64,000 bases of DNA from Sediminibacterium sp964460235 (GTDB taxonomy: Bacteria > Bacteroidota > Bacteroidia > Chitinophagales > Chitinophagaceae): NCBI GenBank assembly GCA_964460235.1, contig CAYWPM010000004.1, positions 186,001 through 250,000 on the forward strand. The letters run 5' to 3'. Each line of letters begins with the position of its first letter. Position 1 is the first letter of the stretch. Position numbers and translations under genes: made by a program. The notes below the pieces were generated by a model. The model had not been told where the DNA came from. It ran no database searches and worked only from the letters and a program-made list of their open reading frames with translations. Shown piece by piece: positions 43,250 to 53,601 of the stretch.

Positions 43250-45421
43250 TTACAGGCTCCACCAGTAATTGAACTTCAGTACCAGCGCCCGGTTCTTTAC
43301 CGAGAACGGAGTGGGGAAATAGTTGTCGGTATACACAATGAACAGGTCCGATGCAGGTTTGTACCTCCACTGTAACCGGGCATTCACATTGATATTCTTT
43401 TGCTGTTCATTGTACTGTACATAGGTGGTGATGAACAGCTTGTTCGTCATGGTTAGGTCTATTTTAGGACCGATCAGGAAAAAAGAGACATTGCCCCAGG
43501 GTTTGGGCAGTTTCAACTGGTTATAGCTGGTGCTGAGCGACAGACTGAGGTAAGGTTGGAAACGATAGCCTATATCAGATAGCCAGTAAAACCTGGTTCC
43601 GTCTGCATAATATCCACCATAACGCACCGTAGCTGAATAAGTGAATAATTTTTGTGGTTGCGATACCACATCAATGCCATAGGTGTTGGCAGAATGCCGT
43701 GAACCTTTTACCAATGAGTCCTTGCCCGTATTGGTAGGGTCAAAGGGGTTCAGCAACTCGATGAAATCACGTTGATAAGAACCTGTGAATGTGATACGGT
43801 TACGCATGGTTACCAGGTAAGAAACATTGAACCAGTCGTCTGTTCTGCGCATCTTCTCATCAAAATACATGGCGGCGCTGAACTGTGGTCCATGGCTCAG
43901 AATATTACCCGTTTTGGGAAAATAGTTCCGTATGATCACAGGATTGAACTTGATATACCCCTGCCTGGGTACATAACCGGCTTCTGCCGTATAGTTCTTA
44001 CCAACGTATTCATGCTGCCAGCTGATATTCCAGATACGACTGTTGTAAGTGATGCTTCCGCTATGCACCCAATCACTTCCGGTTTTGCCTGGTGTGAATG
44101 ATTTGAGGAACATGCCCTTTCCTGTCCAGACATTATTGGAAGATGCCAGGTTATATTCAAAACCCAGGTTCCGGTTGTATTTGCTGTACTGTGGTTTGGT
44201 GAGATCGGTGCCTGGGGTATAATTCAGTGAGGTCTTGTCTATATAGAGGAAACCCACAGACGATCGTTTAAAAATTTTACGCTGCAGCGAAACCACGGCA
44301 AAATTCTGTGCGGGCAGGCCACGTTCCTCCACTTTTTCTGTCTGGATGTTCATGGCGCCTATCCGCCAGTTCTTATCCAGCTTGCCGCTGAGGCGTGCAC
44401 CAAAACTGATGGGCACACCCAGTCCGATCCTTCTTGAGAAAAAGGGACGGATATTGGTATTGCCAAAGTTGCCGAAGATATCGTTGTTCTCCAGAAAGAA
44501 CTGCCTTCTTTCAGGGAAGAACAATTCAAAACGATCCAGGTTGGTTACCTGCTTGTCTACTTCTACCTGAGAAAAATCAGGATGAAAGGTAAGGTCAAGG
44601 TTCAGTGATGAGGTCACCGAGATCTTGGCATCCAGGCCGATATCGGACCTGTATTGGGAAGGTGTCTTGTTCACATAATCTTTTGATACACCTGTCAGCA
44701 CATAGGGTATCACAGAAACATTGGGGCCTTGTACGGGGGGAGCTTCATCCCATACCAGTACACCTGTGTATGCCAATGATGCAGTAGGGAACTGTCTGGG
44801 TACGGGAGCCCAGCTGGATTTTTCCGTGGTCTTCAGATCGTTCCTGCTGAAATTGATCCCCCATTCCTTGATGCCTTTTTTGTAGCGGATGGTTTTGAAG
44901 GGAATGGCAGCTTCAAATATCCAGCGGTCTGCGTGGTCGGTGACCACTGATGTCCATTTATTGTCCCAGTTCAGATCGGCCTTACCGCCTTCGTATAAAG
45001 TGGCATCCCATTGCGCGCCCGCGGCATTGGCACCGAAGGTGAAACCGTTGGTCTGGTCTTCGAAGGGGTCAATGAAAAAAATGAAATTGTCGTTCTTCAC
45101 AAAATTGAAATCCCTCCTCAGCGATTCTACCATGTTCACACCTGTTATCTTTTTGTGACAGATGGCTATGATGTACAGGTTCTGGTCGTCATAACACATC
45201 CGTACATCGGTGGGCACCTGGGCCATGCTGGTATCCATTGGAAGCACCATGTAAAATTTATCGGCCCGCTCTGCTTTTTCCCAGGCGGGATCGTTCACAG
45301 ATCCGTCAACCTGAACGGGTGTGAAAGTTCGATGGATGTTCAGCCGGAAAGCGGCATTTTTTTTCTGGGCGGCCATGCTTACGGAGAACAGCAGGCCAAT
45401 GGCAAGACAAAAATTTTTCAA
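43250..45421 (-). CDS. DUF5916 outer-membrane protein with CBM9-like domain
   Basis: About 723 residues. A signal peptide (KNFCLAIGLLFSVSMAAQ) leads into a CBM9-like sandwich (VDGSVNDPAWEKAERADKFY to AIPFKTIRYK, about residues 30-215) and then the long DUF5916 region that ends in beta strands and an aromatic C-terminus, as in outer-membrane barrels. Its role is unknown; glycan binding or export is a guess. The start is uncertain: ATG 45505 opens the frame, but TTG 45421, ten bases after AAGGAAAA, puts the signal peptide at the N-terminus. Confidence 0.82.
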   Translation of the reverse strand: MKNFCLAIGLLFSVSMAAQKKNAAFRLNIHRTFTPVQVDGSVNDPAWEKAERADKFYMVLPMDTSMAQVPTDVRMCYDDQNLYIIAICHKKITGVNMVESLRRDFNFVKNDNFIFFIDPFEDQTNGFTFGANAAGAQWDATLYEGGKADLNWDNKWTSVVTDHADRWIFEAAIPFKTIRYKKGIKEWGINFSRNDLKTTEKSSWAPVPRQFPTASLAYTGVLVWDEAPPVQGPNVSVIPYVLTGVSKDYVNKTPSQYRSDIGLDAKISVTSSLNLDLTFHPDFSQVEVDKQVTNLDRFELFFPERRQFFLENNDIFGNFGNTNIRPFFSRRIGLGVPISFGARLSGKLDKNWRIGAMNIQTEKVEERGLPAQNFAVVSLQRKIFKRSSVGFLYIDKTSLNYTPGTDLTKPQYSKYNRNLGFEYNLASSNNVWTGKGMFLKSFTPGKTGSDWVHSGSITYNSRIWNISWQHEYVGKNYTAEAGYVPRQGYIKFNPVIIRNYFPKTGNILSHGPQFSAAMYFDEKMRRTDDWFNVSYLVTMRNRITFTGSYQRDFIELLNPFDPTNTGKDSLVKGSRHSANTYGIDVVSQPQKLFTYSATVRYGGYYADGTRFYWLSDIGYRFQPYLSLSLSTSYNQLKLPKPWGNVSFFLIGPKIDLTMTNKLFITTYVQYNEQQKNINVNARLQWRYKPASDLFIVYTDNYFPTPFSVKNRALVLKFNYWWSL

Positions 45422-45501
45422 TGCAGTAATTTTCCTTGGGGGTATGATACTGTAATATAAAGGATGTTTCAGTTGCGAGGTAGTTGAAAACCGGTAAATC
45501 C

Positions 45502-45553
45502 CCAAAAAGAAAACCGGAGATAGGCAGAATATTCAAAATCTGCAAATCTCCGG
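45502..45553 (-). terminator. Terminator of the AIM24-like gene
   Basis: CCGGAGAT (45514-45521) with ATCTCCGG (45546-45553), plus inner GCAGA/TCTGC. On the minus strand the stem is followed by a T-rich tract (complement of 45502-45513). Confidence 0.85.
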
Positions 45554-45577
45554 CTAAAAAAGTATCAGTAAAATCGG

Positions 45578-46372
45578 TTACCAGCCGTCGCCATCCAGCA
45601 TATTACCGATGCCTCCGAGGATGCTTCCTTCTTCTTTTCGGCTGGTGGTTCCATAACGAAGGATCCTGCCGGCAAGCCTGCTGATGGGTAATGTCTGTAT
45701 CCAAACGGTACCTGATCCGCGCAGTGTGGCAAAGAACAGTCCTTCTCCGCCAAAGATCGTATTCTTGATGCCGCCTACGAACTGGATATCGTAATCAATG
45801 CCATTGGTAAAGCCCACGATACATCCGGTATCTATGCGCAGGGTTTCACCGGGAATCACGCGACGTTCGATCACGTGCCCGCAGGCGTGCAGAAATGCCA
45901 TTCCATCTCCTTCCAGTTTCTCCATGATAAAACCTTCTCCGCCGAACAGGCCTGTACCCAGTTTACGTTGGAATTCGATACCGATGCTCACGCCTTTGGC
46001 GGCGCATAAAAAAGCATCTTTCTGACATACCACGCGGTTGCCGTACCGTGCCAGGTCCAATGGAATGATCTTACCCGGATAAGGAGAGGCAAAACTCACT
46101 GTCCTTTTACCATTGCCAACATTGGTGAAAGCGGTCATGAACAGGTTCTCTCCCACGAGCACCCGTTTACCTGCGTTTAACAGTTTACCGAACAGGCCGC
46201 CTTTCTGTTGCTGGCTGCCATCGCCAAAAAGGGTTTCCATCTGGATATTATCATCCATCATCATAAAGGCGCCAGGCTCTGCAATGGCGGTCTCATTGGG
46301 GTCCAGTTCCACTTCTACATACTGCATTTCCTCGCCATAAATGCGGTAGTCTATTTCGTGATTTTCGATCAT
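45578..46372 (-). CDS. TIGR00266/AIM24-family protein
   Basis: 264 residues of a double-psi-like beta protein: MIENHEIDYRIYGEEMQYVEVELDPNE start, LGTGLFGGEGFIMEKLEGDGMAFLHACG middle and FFATLRGSGTVWIQTLPISRLAGRI end. Family members are widespread, cytoplasmic or membrane-bound, and of unknown function. It stands alone, with a clean terminator. Confidence 0.88.
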   Translation of the reverse strand: MIENHEIDYRIYGEEMQYVEVELDPNETAIAEPGAFMMMDDNIQMETLFGDGSQQQKGGLFGKLLNAGKRVLVGENLFMTAFTNVGNGKRTVSFASPYPGKIIPLDLARYGNRVVCQKDAFLCAAKGVSIGIEFQRKLGTGLFGGEGFIMEKLEGDGMAFLHACGHVIERRVIPGETLRIDTGCIVGFTNGIDYDIQFVGGIKNTIFGGEGLFFATLRGSGTVWIQTLPISRLAGRILRYGTTSRKEEGSILGGIGNMLDGDGW

Positions 46373-46460
46373 TGTTTTTGTTTTTATGAAAATAAGAAAG
46401 GGTTCTTTAGTTTAAAAATCTTTTCGGGATGAGTGGTTGTGCATGCGGCTGATCCGTCAA

Positions 46461-46499
46461 TCTCCCAAACAAGACCGCCCCCGGAAATGGGGGCGGTCT
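46461..46499 (-). terminator. Terminator of the RND efflux operon
   Basis: AGACCGCCCCC (46472-46482) pairs perfectly with GGGGGCGGTCT (46489-46499). On the minus strand a T-rich stretch follows the stem. It lies 30 bases after the RND stop. Confidence 0.85.
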
Positions 46500-46528
46500 G
46501 ATTATTCAACCAAAACTCAACTGTCTGT

Positions 46529-49500
46529 TTAGATGGCCGGCGAATCTTTCATTTTACCCAGCCATACTTTTTTACCCTGTATCCTTCTCACCAGGAACAT
46601 GATACCAACGGTGATGAAGAAGAAAGGACCGGTGAAACCTAACAGCGCCACATACTTGGTGCCATAGAATTTCTCCATCGGCCTTCTCAGCCGCTCACTG
46701 ATCAGGTACATGCTGGGAACCATTACCAGCGTGAGGAAGAAGGCAAAGATCAATCCGAAGATGATGGTCCAGCTCAAAGGACCCCAGAATACCACGCTAT
46801 CGCCACCGAAGAAGATATGCGGGTTGAAATGGGTGAACAGTGATACAAAGTCGATATTGAAACCAACTGCCAGCGGCAACAGGCCCAGCATGGTAGCCAG
46901 TGCGGTAAGCAATACCGGAATGATACGGATCTTGCCCGCTTCAATGGCAGCCGCCCTTGTTTTATAACCTCTGCCACGCAGCTCGTCAGTGAACTCGATC
47001 AGCAGGATACCATTTTTGATCACGATACCGGCCAGGCCAATGATACCTACGCCCACCATGATGGTGGCCATGGACATACCTGTGACCGCATACCCGATCA
47101 AGACACCGATGATGGAGAAGAAGATCTCAGTCAATACAATGAACGGTTTGCTCAAGCTGTTGAACTGCAATACCAGGATCAGGAAGATCAGTAACAGGGC
47201 CGATAATAGTGAGGTTCCGAGGAAGCTCATGGTCTCAGCCTGTTGTTCTCCCTCTCCGGTTTGTTTGATGGTGACATCGGAAGGGATACGTGTTTTATCC
47301 TTGAACTCTTCGATCTTCTTGGCCAGTTCCGCGTTGATGGGGCCGGTCAGGGAAGGATCGGTGATGTTGGACTGGATCTGTATGGTACGTTTTACATTCT
47401 TACGTTTTACACCACCGGAGGTGTTGGTATATTCAACGGTTGCCACAGCGTTCAATGGCACTTGTTTGATGCCCATGGTGCTCATGTCACGGAAGGTCAG
47501 TCGCATGTTCATCAGGTCGCTGATATTGTTACGCTGCAACTGGTTGTAACGGATCTGGATCTTGTATTCGTCTTCTCCATCCTTCAGTTTACTGGCTTCT
47601 TTTCCGAACACGGCCGAACGGATCTCCATACCGATCTGCGCAGTGCTGATACCTTCGCGCAGCGCCCTTTCACGATCGATATTGATGGTCACTTCCGGAT
47701 TTTGCAGGTCCACATCCATCCGTAAACCTTCTATTCCATGGATACGGTTGGTATCCAGGTGGTTCTGCAGATCGTACGCCACTTTGGCGATCTCGTCAAA
47801 ATTATCACCACTCACTTCAATGTTCACAGGAGGATCGGTGGGAGGTCCGGCATCTTCCTGTTTCACTTCGATGGTGGCACCGGGTATGCCGGTCATCTGC
47901 TCACGTATGGCTGCCATCAGCGGAGCTGTTGATTTACCATGACGTTTCTCATATTCCACGAAGGAGATCTGTATACGTCCCAGGTTGCTTTGTGTGCTCC
48001 GGTTATTATCTCTCGGGTTATTGGCGCTTACCGCTACGTTGGTGATGACACTTTCTACAATACCACCTTCGTTACCCGGAAGTTCTTTGCCCAGTACTTT
48101 CTGCACCCGCTGCTCAAGTATACGTGTTACCGAATCGGTTGCCGATGTTTTGGTACCGATGGGCATCTTCAGGTATACATACACGAAGTTGGGATCACCG
48201 CTGGGGAAGAAAGGTTTGGGGTTGTTACGCAGGATCAGTAATCCCAATGCGATGGGGAACAGCAGGAACAGCCACAGCATCAGTCTTGCCGGACGCGCTC
48301 CTTTCAATACCCAGTGCAGCATTTTTTCGTAGCTGTTCATCAGACCTGGTAATACTTTTTCCTGGAAATTGTGGATCATATCGCGCAGTACAAAACGGTT
48401 CAGCAGCATCAGACCCGCAACCACCAGCAGGAAGTTGCCAAAGCCATGCCATCCCGCCAGGTTGCACAGGATACCGAATGCAATGAGCACCCAGAACAGC
48501 GGCTGCCGGAAGATCTGTTTTTTGGGTTTGTCAAACTCCCTTCCATCCGGGTGCATGAAGCTGACCGCAAAAACGGGGTTGATGATAAAGGCTACGATCA
48601 GTGATGCCGCCAATGTCAGGATCAGCATGGTAGGCAGGTAGATCATGAACTTACCAATGATACCCTTCCATAACAGCAGCGGGAAGAAAGGTGCCAGTGT
48701 GGTAAGTGTACCGGCCAGTACGGGAATGAATACTTCGCCGGCTGCTTCTTTGGCGGCCCGTTCAATCCTTACCTTGCCATTATTGTAGATACGGTGTGTA
48801 TTCTCGATCACCACAATGGCATCGTCTACGATGATACCCAATCCGAACAACAGGGCAAAGAGTACAATGAAGTTCAACGTCACGTGCGTACCTACGATCG
48901 AGTCAGCCAGCGGAAGGAAGAGGAAGGCTACGAATACGCTCAACGGAACACTTAACGCCACGAAGAAGGCATTGGTGACTCCCATGAAGAACATGAGTAC
49001 CACCAGTACCAGGATAAAGCCGATGATGATGGTGTTCACCAGGTCATTGAACGAGATCTTGGTCTTGATGCTCTGGTCACCGGTGATCACGATCTTCAGG
49101 TTCGGCGGCAGTTCTTTTTTCTCTTTCATCTCATCCACGATCGCTTTGATCTTATCCGCAGCATTGATCAGGTTCTCGCCACTTCTTTTGATGATGTTCA
49201 GGGTCACTACGTTCTTACCATCCAGACGGGCATAACTCTCGGTCTCTTTCACAGTATCAATGATCTCGGCCACATCCCTGAGGTAGATCGGTGCAGCCTG
49301 CAGGTTCTTGACCACGATGTTGCGCATATCCAGCGCTGAGTTGAACTGTCCTTTTACACGGATGGTCCTTTTCATTTCGCCCACTTCGATGAGTCCACCG
49401 CTGATGTCACGGTTCTCGTAACTGATAGCGTTGGAGATATCGTTGAAAGACAGTTTGGCCGCCTGCATCTTAAAGGGGTCCACATTGATCTGGATCTCTC

Positions 49501-50089
49501 TTTCCGGTGCGCCAACGATATCTGCACGGCTGATCTCGGTCAGTTCCTCAAAATGGTCCTGCATGTTATCAGCGTACTTCTTCAGCGTCATCCCGTCATA
49601 ATCGCCGCTTACGTTCACGTACATGATGGGCATTTCACTGAAATCGAATTCCTGTACGTTGGGTAATTGCGTCAGGTCGGTGGGCAGGTCGGTCTGCGCT
49701 TTGTCTATCGCGTCTTTCACTTTCTGCTTCGCCACTTCCGTTTTTACATCCGTGTCGAACTCAATGATGATGAGTGAGAAGTCCTGCTGCGAGGTGGACT
49801 GGATCTTTTTCACCTTGGCGCCACTGATACCCTTCAATTGCTTCTCGATGGGGCGGGTCACCAGGTTCTCCATGTCCTTGGGCGAGGTTCCGAAATACAC
49901 GGTGCTTACACTGATGGTTGGCACCACGATGTCAGGGAACTGCTCCTTGGGCAGCGTGTTGAATTTATTCAGGCCATACAGGGAGATCAGTATGGTAATG
50001 ATGTAGATCGCCGTACGGTTGTCAACAGACCAGCTGGTGGGTTTGAACTGTTTGAATTTTTTGGCGACACCTTCTATGAATGGATGCAT
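46529..50089 (-). CDS. RND-family efflux transporter permease
   Basis: 1186 residues, a little longer than AcrB. Twelve membrane segments in two repeats frame two large periplasmic loops (about residues 45-340 and 640-950). The proton-relay region reads GLGIIVDDAIVVIENTHRI. The central linker near 500-600 is extended with extra membrane-like segments. It is an inner-membrane antiporter that exports small molecules with the MFP and TolC proteins encoded upstream. The substrate is unknown. Confidence 0.95.
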   Translation of the reverse strand: MHPFIEGVAKKFKQFKPTSWSVDNRTAIYIITILISLYGLNKFNTLPKEQFPDIVVPTISVSTVYFGTSPKDMENLVTRPIEKQLKGISGAKVKKIQSTSQQDFSLIIIEFDTDVKTEVAKQKVKDAIDKAQTDLPTDLTQLPNVQEFDFSEMPIMYVNVSGDYDGMTLKKYADNMQDHFEELTEISRADIVGAPEREIQINVDPFKMQAAKLSFNDISNAISYENRDISGGLIEVGEMKRTIRVKGQFNSALDMRNIVVKNLQAAPIYLRDVAEIIDTVKETESYARLDGKNVVTLNIIKRSGENLINAADKIKAIVDEMKEKKELPPNLKIVITGDQSIKTKISFNDLVNTIIIGFILVLVVLMFFMGVTNAFFVALSVPLSVFVAFLFLPLADSIVGTHVTLNFIVLFALLFGLGIIVDDAIVVIENTHRIYNNGKVRIERAAKEAAGEVFIPVLAGTLTTLAPFFPLLLWKGIIGKFMIYLPTMLILTLAASLIVAFIINPVFAVSFMHPDGREFDKPKKQIFRQPLFWVLIAFGILCNLAGWHGFGNFLLVVAGLMLLNRFVLRDMIHNFQEKVLPGLMNSYEKMLHWVLKGARPARLMLWLFLLFPIALGLLILRNNPKPFFPSGDPNFVYVYLKMPIGTKTSATDSVTRILEQRVQKVLGKELPGNEGGIVESVITNVAVSANNPRDNNRSTQSNLGRIQISFVEYEKRHGKSTAPLMAAIREQMTGIPGATIEVKQEDAGPPTDPPVNIEVSGDNFDEIAKVAYDLQNHLDTNRIHGIEGLRMDVDLQNPEVTINIDRERALREGISTAQIGMEIRSAVFGKEASKLKDGEDEYKIQIRYNQLQRNNISDLMNMRLTFRDMSTMGIKQVPLNAVATVEYTNTSGGVKRKNVKRTIQIQSNITDPSLTGPINAELAKKIEEFKDKTRIPSDVTIKQTGEGEQQAETMSFLGTSLLSALLLIFLILVLQFNSLSKPFIVLTEIFFSIIGVLIGYAVTGMSMATIMVGVGIIGLAGIVIKNGILLIEFTDELRGRGYKTRAAAIEAGKIRIIPVLLTALATMLGLLPLAVGFNIDFVSLFTHFNPHIFFGGDSVVFWGPLSWTIIFGLIFAFFLTLVMVPSMYLISERLRRPMEKFYGTKYVALLGFTGPFFFITVGIMFLVRRIQGKKVWLGKMKDSPAI

Positions 50090-50188
50090 GTTGTATTTTT
50101 TTAAGTAGTCAGCTTTGTAGGTAGCGAATCGTCAGTGGCAGATGGTGTTTCCTGCATGGTCAATGCGGTTGGCATCTGCTGCTCGCGA

Positions 50189-51388
50189 TCAGTTTACCCG
50201 TAAGATCTGTCCGTCGTATATGTTCTGGAAACCTTCGGTGATCAGTTTTTCACCGGCAGTTAACCCGCTTTTGACCTCGATCAGGGCCTTGTATAATTCG
50301 CCCACTACAATTGTTTTTTTCCTGGCAACCAGTTTACCGTTCTCAGTAACCGCTATGTAAACATATTTTCCTTTTTCATCGGTACCTACGGTGTTCACCG
50401 GGATGGCGATGGCATTCTTGGCACTGTAGTCCAGGATGCGTACCTGTGCTATCTGGTTAGGGCGGATGGCAGGGTCGCGTGGCAATTTCGCTTCGGCGCG
50501 GAATGAACGGTTATTCGGGTCGATCACTTTACCGGATACAGAAATGCTGGTGCTGAAGGTCTTATTGACATCGGGCAGCAGGATCTCCATGTTCGATCCC
50601 TGTTTGATACGGCCGCTGTAGTTCTCAGGTACATCGGTCACGATCTTGAGGCTATTGGTATTGACGATCTTGATCTGAGGCATGGTTCCGCTAAAACCGG
50701 TGAACAGTTCTCCCACACGCACGTTCACATCGTCCGCAATACCTTCCACATCGCTGTAGATATTGGTGCCGCTCTGTTGCTCCTGTTGTACCTTGATGGA
50801 CTCCTCTGCTGCTTTTACCTGTCTTTCCAGTGCCTCCACATTGGTTTTGGCGCTGATCAGTTCTATCTCGGTACCGATGCCCTGTTTCCAGAGGTTGTTC
50901 CTCCTGTTATAAACATCCCTGGCAAAACCCAGTTGTGTTTTTACCGCTTCGGCATTCTGGCGCGATGCAGCGATCTGTTGTTTCACGATCGCGTCGTCCA
51001 GTTTTAAGAGCAGCTGTCCTTTTTTTACGAAATCGCCTCTTTTTACATAAATGGCTTTTACCTGCCCGCCACCCAAACGGGGGGAGATATAGGAAATGTC
51101 ATCAGCATCCACTCTGCCCTGCAGGTCGATGTAGTGCGTGAAATCCTGTGTGGTGATGTCGGCAACACCCACCAGCTTGGCCACATCTTCTCTTGAAAAG
51201 GATGTATCCAGCAGGGAGATCTCTTTTTCAAGTGATTTCATCTTATCGGTGATGATACCATGTTCTTTTTTCAGTTTGTCCAGTTCCGCCTTTTTAGCGG
51301 CCAATGATCCATTGCCTTCCGTTTTATCGCCGCAGGCGGCCAGGACAAGGGAACCACTGATGAAAATGATCTGTATGAACTTTTGCAT
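50189..51388 (-). CDS. RND efflux periplasmic adaptor lipoprotein
   Basis: 399 residues. A lipobox (LVLAAC-GD near residue 19) anchors it in the inner membrane. A short coiled coil, a biotinyl-lipoyl-like half (VKAIYVKRGDFVKKGQLLLKLDD), a helical hairpin and beta-barrel domains follow, as in HlyD/AcrA adaptors. It links the RND pump to TolC. It is read from the TetR promoter, 28 bases after the TolC gene. Confidence 0.94.
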   Translation of the reverse strand: MQKFIQIIFISGSLVLAACGDKTEGNGSLAAKKAELDKLKKEHGIITDKMKSLEKEISLLDTSFSREDVAKLVGVADITTQDFTHYIDLQGRVDADDISYISPRLGGGQVKAIYVKRGDFVKKGQLLLKLDDAIVKQQIAASRQNAEAVKTQLGFARDVYNRRNNLWKQGIGTEIELISAKTNVEALERQVKAAEESIKVQQEQQSGTNIYSDVEGIADDVNVRVGELFTGFSGTMPQIKIVNTNSLKIVTDVPENYSGRIKQGSNMEILLPDVNKTFSTSISVSGKVIDPNNRSFRAEAKLPRDPAIRPNQIAQVRILDYSAKNAIAIPVNTVGTDEKGKYVYIAVTENGKLVARKKTIVVGELYKALIEVKSGLTAGEKLITEGFQNIYDGQILRVN

Positions 51389-51416
51389 ATAGTAAGGTTT
51401 AGATAGTGTGTTTGGT

Positions 51417-52766
51417 TTATAATTTTCCGGTTGCTTTCAGGTAATCCACTTTGGCAATGATGGCGCTGTACAGAGAGTTGATGTAGTTGGTCTGTGCGGT
51501 CACCAGGTCGGTCTGTGCGGCAGTGATCTCGGTGTTGGAGCCGGTACCTACTTCAAATTTCTTCTTGGTCTGGTTGTACACTTCTTCGGCCAGTTGCATG
51601 TTTTTCTTCTGGAAACTCATGGTGCTCAGCGCAGATCTGAAATTGATCTTGGCCTGCTCCACTTCACTGTCGATGGTCAGTTTCAGATTTTCCAGCTGGT
51701 TCTCGGTCTGCTTGAGATCGATCCTTGCCCTTTTGATACGGGCACTTCTGGCAAAACCGTCGAAGATGGGGACCGACAGGTTAAAACCCAGGTAAGAAGT
51801 GGTGTACCATTCACCGGTCTTGAACATGTCGAATTTGTTGCGCTGTGCGTTTTTACTGTAAGCGCCTACTACCGACAGGGTAGGTACATAACTCAACTGG
51901 TAACGTTTGATATTGTATTCGTTCAGTTTTTTGGCCAGCGACAGGTATTGAAATTCTTTTCTGTCGGCATGCTGGTAAGCCGTATCGTTGGAAAAATCTT
52001 CCTGCACCTGCTCATCGGTGAGTTTGTCGGTAAGGATCAGTGTGTCCTGCACCGGCATGCCCATGAGTGTTTTCAGCCCCAGGTAACCGATACTGATGCC
52101 ATTCAGTGCTTTCGTTTTTTCTGTCTGCAGGTTGGCCAGTTGTACGGAGATCTTGTCCAGATCGAGTTTTTCAGCAAAACCATTTTTATACAGTTCGGTG
52201 GCGTCATGACTCAGCTTCTGCAAACGGGCTATGTTCGCATCCAGCAGTTCTATCTGGGTTTTGCTGAGGACCAGTTGATAGTAGATCTTGTGAATATTGG
52301 TCTTGATCATCTCTTCCGTTACTTCCTTGTTCTTTGTCTGGAAGGCAATGGAAGTGGCCCTGGCCTGTAAGGCTATGAATACCTGTCCATCGAACAGCAG
52401 TTGCTGCACCTGGATATTGGCGGTAGAGTTGTACTTGGTACCGAACTGTACCGGTATATAGGTACCGGCGGGCTGTCCAAAGATCTCTCCCGGCAACAGG
52501 GAAGTAGGCAGTTTGAGATAATCGGTGATGCCAAAACTACCGTTGATGCTGGGAAGTGCCGCAGCAGTGATCTCGCGGTTGGTCTGTTGCTGGCTTTGTA
52601 TGTTCAGCAAGGCATTCTTGACCTGTACATTGTTTCGGGCGGCATAATCAACCGCCTGGCGGATGGTGAATTCGTGTTTGGCGGGCGGTTGCGCAATCGC
52701 AAACGATCTGCCCACACACAGGATAAAACCCAGGTACACGATTCTTGCTAATCCTCTTTTGGTCAT
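51417..52766 (-). CDS. TolC-family outer-membrane channel
   Basis: 449 residues. A signal peptide (MTKRGLARIVYLGFILCVGRSFAIAQ) is followed by two OEP repeats (FTIRQAVDYAARNNVQVKNA start; KKFEVGTGSNTEITAAQTDLVTAQ near the end). It is the exit duct of the RND pump. Its start overlaps the TetR stop by 4 bases (ATGA), so the two are translationally coupled. Confidence 0.94.
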   Translation of the reverse strand: MTKRGLARIVYLGFILCVGRSFAIAQPPAKHEFTIRQAVDYAARNNVQVKNALLNIQSQQQTNREITAAALPSINGSFGITDYLKLPTSLLPGEIFGQPAGTYIPVQFGTKYNSTANIQVQQLLFDGQVFIALQARATSIAFQTKNKEVTEEMIKTNIHKIYYQLVLSKTQIELLDANIARLQKLSHDATELYKNGFAEKLDLDKISVQLANLQTEKTKALNGISIGYLGLKTLMGMPVQDTLILTDKLTDEQVQEDFSNDTAYQHADRKEFQYLSLAKKLNEYNIKRYQLSYVPTLSVVGAYSKNAQRNKFDMFKTGEWYTTSYLGFNLSVPIFDGFARSARIKRARIDLKQTENQLENLKLTIDSEVEQAKINFRSALSTMSFQKKNMQLAEEVYNQTKKKFEVGTGSNTEITAAQTDLVTAQTNYINSLYSAIIAKVDYLKATGKL

Positions 52767-53386
52767 AAGGTGGTGGTTTTTAGTCTATGTTGCTTGTATT
52801 TCTGAATCAGTTTCAGGCCTTTGGCAGTGGCCAGTCCACATAAAAAATTATCGGTTGTCTCAATGATCACGGTGGCCAGGCTATGTTTGCCCAGCGGGAA
52901 CAGGTCTGGATTGAATACCAGGAAGGTGGACGCCAGTCTGAACCGGGTCATGATCTCGGTATTCACTTCTGCACGGTATAATCCCTCTTCCTTGCCCTTT
53001 TCCAGGTTCTGTTTGATCATGGTATACAGGAACTTGTTCTTGAACTCGTTGTATTTCTTGAACGCATTGGGATGGTATTTCTCCATGTCAAAAATGACGT
53101 TCGGGTTCATGCGTGACAGCAATTCCTGCATCATGTCCATAGCCAGGAAGATCTCATCTATAGCGTTGGTACTGAGTTCTTTGTGACTGGTGCAAGTGCA
53201 TTCACTCTCATATAGTTCAATATCGATCACATCTTCCACCAGGCTGTCCTTGTCGGCGTAAAACTGGTAAATGGTCTTTTTGCTCATCCCGAGCTGACTG
53301 GCCACTTCGTCCATGCTCACGCTCCGGATACCGTAACGCATGAACAATTCATGTGCCTTTTTCACGATTCGGTCTCTTACTTCCAT
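52763..53386 (-). CDS. TetR-family regulator of the efflux operon
   Basis: 207 residues. The N-terminal helix-turn-helix reads GIRSVSMDEVASQLGMSKKTIYQFYADKDSLVED (about 18-52); the C-terminal two-thirds form the ligand and dimer domain, which contains a Cys pair (ESECTCTSH). It is the first gene of the operon, with a palindrome over its promoter, so it most likely represses the operon and itself. Confidence 0.93.
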   Translation of the reverse strand: MEVRDRIVKKAHELFMRYGIRSVSMDEVASQLGMSKKTIYQFYADKDSLVEDVIDIELYESECTCTSHKELSTNAIDEIFLAMDMMQELLSRMNPNVIFDMEKYHPNAFKKYNEFKNKFLYTMIKQNLEKGKEEGLYRAEVNTEIMTRFRLASTFLVFNPDLFPLGKHSLATVIIETTDNFLCGLATAKGLKLIQKYKQHRLKTTTL

Positions 53387-53407
53387 GATTTTTTAGATTG
53401 GGGGGCC

Positions 53408-53444
53408 AAAACTAGGGAAACTTTATTCGTTACAAAAGTTTCCA
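53408..53444 (-). promoter_or_regulatory. Promoter and operator of the RND efflux operon
   Basis: GGAAACTTT (53417-53425) and AAAGTTTCC (53436-53444) form a perfect 9-bp palindrome with a 10-base spacer. On the minus strand TTG (53436-53434), 18 bases, TAGTTTTG (53415-53408) overlap it. A bound TetR dimer would cover the -33 box. Confidence 0.75.
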
Positions 53445-53601
53445 ACATCGTTTTTTGGTTATTTTTGTGTTAAGCGGTTCTGGGCAGGGATGAATGAAAG
53501 CAGAAATACTTACCGGCGTTAGTTTACGAGGGTGCTATCCTTGACAAGTCCGAGCGCAGTATCCTGATTTCTTATTTACTTTACAGCATAATATTGACTG
53601 C

